From Gemmatimonadota bacterium (GTDB lineage Bacteria > Gemmatimonadota > Gemmatimonadetes > Gemmatimonadales > Gemmatimonadaceae): a DNA stretch of 64,000 nucleotides. Position numbers and translations under genes: made by a program. The notes beneath the pieces were generated by a model. It saw nothing but the letters and a program-made list of their open reading frames with translations, ran no database searches and was not told the DNA's origin. Below, one piece after another: positions 57,410 through 64,000 of this stretch (position 1 is its first letter; the number at the start of each line of letters is the position of its first letter). The stretch lies in NCBI GenBank assembly GCA_016712265.1, contig JADJRJ010000011.1, positions 1-64,000 of the forward strand, in the 5' to 3' direction.

Positions 57410-58651
57410 CAGACGCCATAGCCCCAGTAGTCGTAGTCCATGAAGGACCCGAAATCAGCGCCGAGGTTATCCGCCGACGCCAAGTCACCAACGATGCCGC
57501 CAAGGGATTCCGTCCCATCATTGACGAGAAGGCCGGAGCCGACGTCGCTTCCCGTCCCGCTCAGACCGCTTCCACCCGTCAGCCACCCGTTCCTGCCGAA
57601 CGCCCCGGTATTGCCGAGGGATGCCGGCGCCTGCGGTGAGGCCGCCCAGAATCTGCGTCCACAGGTTCGGGTCCGGGGTCTGCTGGGTCGTTGTCGATGC
57701 CCGGCTCAGGCCGTTGCCGTTGACGATCCGGCTCAACTTATCGAGCTGCGTCCACGGGTAGTTCTGCTGTTCCTGCCAGTCGGAATAGGCGATATCCGCG
57801 TTCCGTTGGGCGAGGGAGCGATCGAGCGATCCGATCCCGAGCAGGGCTTCGACGTCCCGATAGGCGTTCGTCGAGGCGGAGTTGCCGAGGTTGCCGAGAA
57901 GCTGGGCGGCCCCAAGCTGCTGCCCCAGGGCGGACAGGCCCAATCGCTGCGCGTCGAGCCCCGACGACTGGTTGGCGAGTGCTGCGCGGAGCAGCGAGTT
58001 CTGGTTCTGCGCCGCAGCCTGCAACCCCATCTGGGCGGTGCCGAGGTCGGCCTGTAGCAGCCGGTTCGCGTCGTTCTGCCAGACGCCCTGCGCGTTGGTG
58101 TAGTTCTGCGCCCGGGACTGGTTCGTCAGCTCCCCTGCCTGCCGCGCGACCTGCGTGGACAGGTTGCTGTCGTAGAGGCCCTGTCGCGACCCACCGAATG
58201 CCCCGGACTTCGCGAACCGGGCATCGGCATTCGCCTGCTGCCGGGCCGCGGCGTCCTCCAACTGCCGAACCGCGGCCTGCGTGACCAGCGATTCATAGGG
58301 GTTCATGTAGCGCGAGATATCCGCCTGTGGGAACATCTGCGCGCCAACCACCTGCGAGCCGATCATGGGCGAGTTGACCCGCTCAAAGGACGGGTTCGTC
58401 ATCCCGCCCGCAGACCCGAAAATCTGCTGTGCCATGGACTGAGCTTGGGAATTGGCCGGCTGCCAGTTCCCCTGCGCGTCCTGTACCCCCTGGAACGCCT
58501 GCTGCTGGTAGGGGGAGAGAGGCGCTACGCGGGCGTAGGGATACGCCTCGTAGGGCGTGTTCTGGTAGACGTTCATTCCCTCCGACAGGAGGTATTGAAG
58601 CGCCGCGTTGAGGGTATCCGGGAGGGTGGTGGTCTGCGTGGTCGTCGGCAT
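57409..58651 (-). CDS. Gln/Ala-rich internal virion protein (frameshift near 57626)
   Basis: About 413 aa when restored. The first part contains SPYQQQAFQGVQDAQGNWQP, YMNPYESLVTQAAVRQLEDA and ADARFAKSGAFGGSRQGLY, a pattern shared by a widespread podovirus family placed with ejection genes. After TQILGGLTAGAG the frame is wrong; one frame over it continues SLGNTGAFGRNGWLTGG and ends FMDYDYWGYGV with a stop overlapping the next start. One surplus G explains it. Confidence 0.6.
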
Positions 58652-58663
58652 CGGACGGCCTCC

Positions 58664-59254
58664 TCAGTTCCCCGCCTGCTGGGCGTACCAGTCGAGGCCG
58701 GACATTCCGTCCCCGGCCATCGGCGCGGGCTGCGGATAGACCTTCGGTTGCGAGGGCGCGAACGCGGGCGGCTGTGCCGGCGTGGTCTGGCCGTAGACCT
58801 TCGGCCCCGTGGGCGGCATGTATTTCGGCCCGGTCGGCGCCGTGTAGGGCTGCGGCGTCCCCCACTGCTTCGGCCCCGTGGGCGGCGTGTAGGACGGCTG
58901 CGTCGGGCCGTACTGCTTCGGGCCGGTGGGCGGATAGAACTTCGGGCCGGACGACATGCTGTAGGTATTGCCTCCGTCGAGCGACGTCGGCATCTGCGCG
59001 GACGCGGCCGGCATGGGGGATGCGTTGAACCGCTGCGCGTAAGGCAACGGGTTCGTCGGCCGCTGTCCTGTCTGCCCCCACATGCCGCCCGCCGGCATCG
59101 GCCCGCCCTGCGCCGGGGGAAGGCTGCCGATCCCGCCCGTCCCCTGCTGGCGCTGGGACACCATCTGCATGATGGCTTGGAACACCTGCGGGTTGGACTG
59201 GGCAATGTGCTGCAACAGCGCCCCGAAGGAAGTGCTCGACGACTGGTTCCACAT
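58664..59254 (-). CDS. Pro/Gly-repeat virion-associated protein
   Basis: 196 aa. Helical start (SFGALLQHIAQSNPQVFQAI), then about five repeats of a P-P-T-G-P-K motif with aromatic spacers (FYPPTGPKQYGPTQPSYTPP, QWGTPQPYTAPTGPK) at ~115-165. Unknown role. Packed between ejection-type genes. Confidence 0.5.
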   Translation of the reverse strand: MWNQSSSTSFGALLQHIAQSNPQVFQAIMQMVSQRQQGTGGIGSLPPAQGGPMPAGGMWGQTGQRPTNPLPYAQRFNASPMPAASAQMPTSLDGGNTYSMSSGPKFYPPTGPKQYGPTQPSYTPPTGPKQWGTPQPYTAPTGPKYMPPTGPKVYGQTTPAQPPAFAPSQPKVYPQPAPMAGDGMSGLDWYAQQAGN

Positions 59255-59272
59255 CTGGCGATCCCCCGAGGG

Positions 59273-61908
59273 TCAGTAGGTGAACGGCGAGCGGAACTCG
59301 ACGGTCTGCGAGTTCGGCTGCACGTAGTTGATCCCGCCGTCACCCGGATCGGCGGACTGGTAGGTCGGATATCCGTAGGTCGATGACCCGTAGCCCAGGT
59401 TGAGCAGCGACAGCCACGACAGGGGATCAACGGTGGACTGCTGCTGGGTCGCGCCCGTGTCCGTTCCCGTGCCCGAGGTCGGCATCCCGAAGAAGAAGTT
59501 GATCGGGAGGGAATAGGGGTTCGTTGTCCCCGGAGTGAGCCCGGTCCCCGTCGTCGTCGTGCCGTTGGTGTTCGTCCCGCCGCCGGTCTGCTGGTTCCCA
59601 CCCGTGTTCCCGCCCGTGTTGACGGGCGTCGTCGGAACCCCGCCTCCGGTGGGCGTGGTCGGAGCGCGTCCGTAATTCCCCGTGATCGGCGTGTTGTTCC
59701 CGTCCCGAAGGGTGGTCAGATCGACCCCGGAGAGGCTTCCCATCCGGGCGTTCGCTCCGGTCGAGCCCCACAGTCGCCATGGGTCCTGCGTCCCGGTCGC
59801 GGAGTAGTATTTCTCGCTGTACGGCGTGACGATCGGCGTCCCATCGGCGTTGACGAACTTGCCGTTCTGGTTGCGATACGCGCCATATACGGTGTCCCAG
59901 TAGAGCCCGTTGCCGGCGGGCTCCAGCTTGATCTCGCCGTTGGCGTCGGACGTGTAGAGCGACCCGTCCGGGTGCCGCCAGATCGTGAACCCGGTGACGG
60001 GCTCCATCGACAGCAGTTCCGACCCCCGATCCCAGCCGGGCGAGTTGTTGGAGTAGTCCAGCGCGCCGCCCATGATCGACCCGCCGGGCGTGCCGGCGGA
60101 CATCGCGTTCGCGATCCCGGCCGGCGTCCCGCCCGTCGTCGTCCCGATCGGTGCCGTGGACACCCCGGAGAGAACCTGCCCGAGGTCCGTGGGGCCGATC
60201 GTGTTTCCCGAGGGGATCGATCGCCCCTGCGAAATCTGCCGGTTGATCCGGTTCTGCACCTGCGCGTTGAATCCGGGAACGGCCTGCTCCAGGGGCTTCC
60301 TGATCTGGTTGAACTCGGCCGAGTTGATCGGGATGCGGTTGAGCCCCGGCATCTCCCGATAGATCTGATCCGCGGCCTGAAGGCTGGTCATCGTGCCTTC
60401 CAGGCCGTTCGGGTCGTACCCGGCCGACAGGGCCATCTCGACCGCGTTGACGTTCACTTTGCCGGAATAGATATCGTCGAGTGGAACGTTCACGACGTTC
60501 GGCCAAGAACCCACGGTGATGTAGCCCCGTTCCAGCGGGCTTTCCCGGACGGTCGGGTTGTTCTGGTTGGCGAGCCCCTGATAGCTGCCGTTCTGGTAAA
60601 CCGCCGGGCCGTAGTCGAGCGTATCGAGGCCGAAATAGTTGTTGATGGCGAGGTATGCGTCGCGGCTGTTCGGGTCGACACCGATCGACGATGCCAGTGC
60701 TGCGAACTGCTCCGGGGTCAGGTCGGCGATCTGGGAGAATGTCGGGTCCCAATCCCCGCCGAAGCCCGGTCGCGGATCGTAGATGCCGAACGACTGGTTG
60801 TTCTCGGGCGTGAACCCGGAGGCGACCGGAATCTGTCCGTACCGGTTGAAGTACGCTTCGAGGTTCCGGACCTGGTCCTGCCCGGTGCCGAAATCGAAAG
60901 TGTTGAAGCCCGTTCCCAAGGGCTGGGTCGGCCCGCTTTCCGGCGGGGCCGGGGGCGCGACGTAGCCGACCGGGACGGTGCCGTTGACATACGGACTCTC
61001 GTTGAGGAATCCGTTGCCGCCCCAATTGCCGATCCGCTCCGGCTGTCCCGCGGCCCCCAGGATGTTCGCGGCCTGCTGCTGGGTCGCATACGGCTGGGTA
61101 TCGATCCAGTCGTTGAACGCACCGCCGCCGAAGTTCCCGGTGTAGCCGAGCTGCTGGGCGAGCTGCTGGTTGACCTGGTAGTTGTCCGGGTTCGACCCCC
61201 AGGACTGGTCGCCAGAGGTTTCCGCCATCGGCGAGCCGTAGTTGTTTGCCGATCCGTCGTCCTGCGGCGCGCCCGCGCCCCAGTCCATGATCCGGTTCGA
61301 CTGCCCGGCGTCGCGCAGAATCTGCTCGGCCTGCTGGCGCTGCTCGGGCGTCGCGTTCGCCATGTACTGGTTGAACCCGCCCGTCGATCCGCCCGTCCAG
61401 CCGCCGAAGTCGCCGCTGAATCCGGTCGCCTGCGCAAGCTGACGATTCACGTCCTGATTGGCGGACGAGCCCAGTTCCGATTGTCCTGCGGAGCGGCGGC
61501 GGACATCGCGGATGCCGAATTGTTCTGCGGCGGCGCGCTTTCCTGTGGCGGCGCAGAACTCGCGGTCCCGGTCGACGGGTCCCACCAGTACGTCCCGTTG
61601 ACCGGGTCGGACACCATCTGAGCGGCGAATTCCCGCGCGCCGGTTTTCGGGTTGCGACTGTTCTTCGGATGCCCGACGACGTACTGAGCGGGGTCGAGGC
61701 CCGCCTGCATCATCGCTTGGGAGGCGTGCTGCCGAAGCGCGGGATCGGCCTCCCAGACACCCCGCGGAACCACAACCTCGCCCGGCGTCAGGTGGCCGAC
61801 GGTGTTGTCCCCGAACCGCCCCTTCTTCGCCATGTCTCGGACGGACTTGCCCATCGCGGGCGCGTTGTGGTCGCGGACCTTGCGACGGGTGGTCATCTTC
61901 ATGGGCAC
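59273..61908 (-). CDS. Large Gln/Gly/Asn-rich virion protein (frameshift near 61490)
   Basis: About 878 aa when restored. N-terminal domain: GHLTPGEVVVPRGVWEADPA, LRQHASQAMMQAGLDPAQYV, NSRNPKTGAREFA, shared with the next protein (61973-63073). After SAAAPQDN one base is missing; the next frame goes on SELGSSANQDVNRQLAQATG. The middle has three to four repeats of the type QLAQxxGYTGxFGG...AxxILxxAGQxxRI. The end is Thr/Gly-rich. Very long, flexible, probably packed inside the head. Confidence 0.55.
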
Positions 61909-61916
61909 GCCCCCGA

Positions 61917-61946
61917 AACGAAAAAGGCCCCGCCGAAGCGAGGCCC
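61917..61946 (-). terminator. Rho-independent terminator with UUCG loop
   Basis: Minus strand GGCCTCGC-ttcg-GCGGGGCC followed by TTTTTCGTTT. A textbook terminator with a stable tetraloop, between the two paralogous virion genes. Confidence 0.8.
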
Positions 61947-61972
61947 GAAAGGCTTGGGAATGGTCGAGATCG

Positions 61973-63073
61973 TCAGTAGCGGAAGGCCGTGTTGAACGCG
62001 CCGTAGGGCGTCCCGTACTGGTTCTGCTGGCCGTTCTGGCCGCCGGTCATCGGGTTCTGCCCCGAGAAGGCAATGCCCGACTGCGGACCCATCAGTCCAT
62101 TCGCCCCGAAGGCCGCGGAGTAGATCGAGGGCGACAGGCTGAGGTCGTTGTAGCCGGAGCGGAGGATCGAGGGATCGTTCGCGGTGTTCTCGCGGCCGAA
62201 CCCGAGGGCCGTTCCGGGTGTGCCCCAGGATGCCCCGGCAACCGGCATCTGGCCGGCGAGGACGTTGGGCATTTCCATGCCGCCCGTCGAGAACCCGGCA
62301 TTGCCGCCGGCCGTCTGGGTCTGTCCGAACAGGGTGTTGGGAACGTTCTTGCCCGAGGGGTTCCGAGTCTGCTGCCACTGGTCGTAGGTCTGGGGGGCGG
62401 TGAAGGAGGGGAAGTCGGACTGCGTGACAGGCTGCGGCGTGCCTGGGCCGGAGAGCCCATAGACCGGGTTGACGCCCGAAACCGGATTGATGGCCATGTT
62501 CGGGTTCGCCTCAACGCCCTGTTGCCGCGCCTGCCGAAACGGCTCGGCAAGATCGTTGATTGTTGAGCCCGGCGCGCCGATAGAGCCAGTGGGCGCGCTA
62601 TAGAACCCCTGCTGCTCGGGCGTCATGTCCTCGAACTGAATCACATCACCAATCTGACGCCCGGCACTTGTCGGCAAGCCGCCGAAGCTCGCGACGCGCA
62701 CGGATCCGGTCACCGGGTCGTAGTTGGCCGATCCGTTGTAGTTCGTCCCCGAGTTGGCAAAGCTATTCCCGCCCCCGAAATCCGCGGCCTGCCCCGTCGA
62801 GGCATCAACCCATCCGTTCTCGGTATAGATCAGGTCCGCGAACATCGGCGCCCCGGTGGACGGGTTGCGGAGGTTCCGCTGCCCCACGGTGAACTGTGAC
62901 GGGTTCCGCCCGCGGGACGCCATCGCCATCATGGCGCGCTGTCGAAGGGAGGGATCGGCGTTCATCGCGGCGTTCGGTATCACCGCTTCACCACGGGCGA
63001 GGTGGGAGAGACCCGCGCGACCGGGCGCGGGACCGGCGCGCATCAGGCTACCGATGCCGGCACGGTTCATCAT
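61973..63073 (-). CDS. Virion protein, paralogue of the N-terminus of the previous gene
   Basis: 366 aa. LSHLARGEAVIPNAAMNADP, LRQRAMMAMASRGRNPSQFT and NLRNPSTGAPMFADLIY align with the start of 59273-61908. The rest is Gly/Asn/Pro/Gln-rich. AGGAG lies 9 bases before the ATG pair. Part of the internal-protein block. Confidence 0.6.
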   Translation of the reverse strand: MMNRAGIGSLMRAGPAPGRAGLSHLARGEAVIPNAAMNADPSLRQRAMMAMASRGRNPSQFTVGQRNLRNPSTGAPMFADLIYTENGWVDASTGQAADFGGGNSFANSGTNYNGSANYDPVTGSVRVASFGGLPTSAGRQIGDVIQFEDMTPEQQGFYSAPTGSIGAPGSTINDLAEPFRQARQQGVEANPNMAINPVSGVNPVYGLSGPGTPQPVTQSDFPSFTAPQTYDQWQQTRNPSGKNVPNTLFGQTQTAGGNAGFSTGGMEMPNVLAGQMPVAGASWGTPGTALGFGRENTANDPSILRSGYNDLSLSPSIYSAAFGANGLMGPQSGIAFSGQNPMTGGQNGQQNQYGTPYGAFNTAFRY

Positions 63074-63108
63074 GGGCAGGCACTCCTATGTCGGGTATCC
63101 TCCGCCCC

Positions 63109-63264
63109 ATGGACGGAGACGGGACCGGCTGCGACTTCCTTGCCGGGAAGGATGCGAATTACGTCCGGGCTTGGAACGAGGCAGTCGCGACGATCGCGCG
63201 GGCGTTCTCAGCCGCTGCGGAGAAGAACCCGGACGCTCCGAAGTTCCCTGTTCGTTCTAAATGA
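63109..63264 (+). CDS. Small hypothetical protein
   Basis: 51 aa, MDGDGTGCDFLAGKDANYVR then AVATIARAFSAAAEKNP. An in-frame ATG at 63088 would add seven residues. No clear ribosome site. It sits in front of the HNH element and may be its partner or a leftover. Confidence 0.4.
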   Translation: MDGDGTGCDFLAGKDANYVRAWNEAVATIARAFSAAAEKNPDAPKFPVRSK

Positions 63265-63273
63265 GGTATAAAT

Positions 63274-63410
63274 AGCGAAGCCGGCGAGCGTTGGAGCGCT
63301 GCGCCGGCTTCTGACCAACCGTCATGTGGAGCATGACCGAGATGGCTTCCGATTCCATACCCGAAGAGTGGCGCCCCGTGGAAGGCTGGCCTTACGAGGT
63401 CAGCAATCTT
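63274..63410 (+). repeat. HNH-element leader repeat, copy B
   Basis: Near-copy of 47794-47930. The hairpin is perfect here: GAAGCCGGCG (63277-63286) with CGCCGGCTTC (63302-63311). A TATAAA box lies at 63267-63272. Confidence 0.8.
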
Positions 63411-63878
63411 GGGCGAGTCCGCCAAGCGCTCAATGCCACCCCGAGGCCAGGGAGACGGCCAGGGCGCGTAGTCCAGAACTGCATCGGCCGGAATGGATAC
63501 CCGGTCGTGTGCCTGCACGACGGGAAGCGCCAGAAGCTGGCTCTAGTTCATCGGCTTGTCGCGCTCGCCTTTCTCCCGCCGCCGCGACCCGACCAGATCG
63601 ACGTGGCGCACGGAGATGGGGACCCATCGAACCCACGGCTGTCGAATCTCCGCTGGGCCACGCGGAAGGAGAACCACGCGGACATGATCGCGCATGGGCG
63701 CAGCACCCGTGGCGAGAAAAATGCTCGCTCGAAACTGTCTGCCGCCGACGTCCGCACCATCCGCGCGCTTGCGCCGGCCGCCCCGCGGTATCGCGTGCTG
63801 TCAGAGCGCTTCGGAGTTTCGATCCCGACCATCTGCGCCATCGTGCACCGCAAAAGTTGGCAGTGGTTGACGGACTAA
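63324..63878 (+). CDS. NUMOD4/HNH endonuclease, copy B
   Basis: 184 aa. Same start as copy A (IPEEWRPVEGWPYEVSNLG), then VHRLVALAFLPPPRPDQIDV, HGDGDPSNPRLSNLRWATRK and a helix-turn-helix end (YRVLSERFGVSIPTICAIV). After the first ~25 residues only family-level similarity remains. Inserted against the direction of the structural genes. Confidence 0.8.
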   Translation: MWSMTEMASDSIPEEWRPVEGWPYEVSNLGRVRQALNATPRPGRRPGRVVQNCIGRNGYPVVCLHDGKRQKLALVHRLVALAFLPPPRPDQIDVAHGDGDPSNPRLSNLRWATRKENHADMIAHGRSTRGEKNARSKLSAADVRTIRALAPAAPRYRVLSERFGVSIPTICAIVHRKSWQWLTD

Positions 63879-64000
63879 CCAGCGCTTCGCATGTTAGTGC
63901 GGCTCTCGTTAAATACCCTCCCAGGCCCCATAGCGTATTCGAAGACATTGAAGGGCTTGGCGTCCTCCACCCCGTTCGCCGCCGCCACCCGTGACAGCGT
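63875..64000 (-). CDS. C-terminal end of a minus-strand gene (5' part outside window)
   Basis: 41 codons open to the window edge, ending in ...KPFNVFEYAMGPGRVFNES and TAG at 63877-63875. It overlaps the stop of HNH copy B by 3-4 bases. Likely the next gene of the internal-protein block. Confidence 0.45.
   Translation of the reverse strand, partial: TLSRVAAANGVEDAKPFNVFEYAMGPGRVFNESRTNMRSAG

Noticed and set aside
59972..61621. 549-codon plus-strand open frame
   Set aside because: Antisense to the large virion protein; composition typical of a complementary-strand shadow.
1..64000. Diversity-generating retroelement
   Set aside because: Considered because podoviruses of this type can carry one; no reverse transcriptase or template/variable repeat pair was seen.
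1..64000. CRISPR array
   Set aside because: No set of regularly spaced direct repeats was found.
1..64000. Window as a complete circular genome (first base joined to last)
   Set aside because: The frames happen to match across the ends, but the joined protein text does not resemble the tail family, and the exact 64000-base length points to a cut from a longer sequence.

Overview
The window is a stretch of a tailed, probably short-tailed (podovirus-like) bacteriophage or prophage genome with high GC content. It is cut at both ends. The host is most likely a high-GC alphaproteobacterium, because the phage carries a GapR/DUF2312-type protein, a family essentially confined to that class, and its genes use G/C-ending codons. 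No tape-measure, sheath or baseplate genes are seen. Instead there is a large portal, a gpT-type capsid protein, adaptor-like proteins and very large Gln/Gly-rich internal-virion-like proteins. No integrase, polymerase, primase or helicase was recognised in this window, although a divergent repressor pair suggests a lysogenic switch.

Layout. (1) 1-23.7 kb, minus strand: late operon read right to left. It starts at a sigma70-like promoter (23838-23866) followed at once by two intrinsic terminators, the layout of a Q-type antitermination late promoter. Order of genes: a cargo cassette for glycan-like modification (TPR glycosyltransferase, hexapeptide acyltransferase, methyltransferase, GT-like protein), small and large terminase (the large one with an intein), portal, GroES-like co-chaperonin, scaffold, capsid, decoration-like proteins, lectin/propeller proteins, adaptors and tail proteins. 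(2) 23.9-34.6 kb, minus strand: early left operon from a cro-like gene to a possible late regulator, with three DNA methyltransferases, a VRR nuclease, a GapR homologue, a YdaU/DUF1376 protein, helix-turn-helix proteins and many tiny membrane proteins. (3) 34.6-35.2 kb: divergent Cro/CI-like switch with repeated 15-bp palindromic operators. (4) 35.2-47.7 kb, plus strand: about 35 small genes coupled by ATGA/TGATG overlaps, including a recombination block (RecB/Cas4-type nuclease, Rad52-type annealing protein, SSB, HNH), several HNH homing-type genes and a tRNA-Arg(UCU) lying inside an ORF. (5) 48.4-52.5 kb: lysis region in two minus-strand blocks (spanins; endolysin and small membrane proteins) split by a plus-strand block with its own promoter. 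(6) 52.6-53.2 kb: plus-strand lipoprotein/membrane gene pair. (7) 53.2-64 kb, minus strand: internal virion/ejection-type proteins, one with a lysin-like domain, plus a free-standing HNH gene.

At least ten genes are interrupted by single-base gains or losses, usually in short G or C runs. Each can be restored by adding or removing one base, so either the sequence has residual indel errors or the element is decaying. Functional calls rest on recognition of family motifs by eye; no database search was run.
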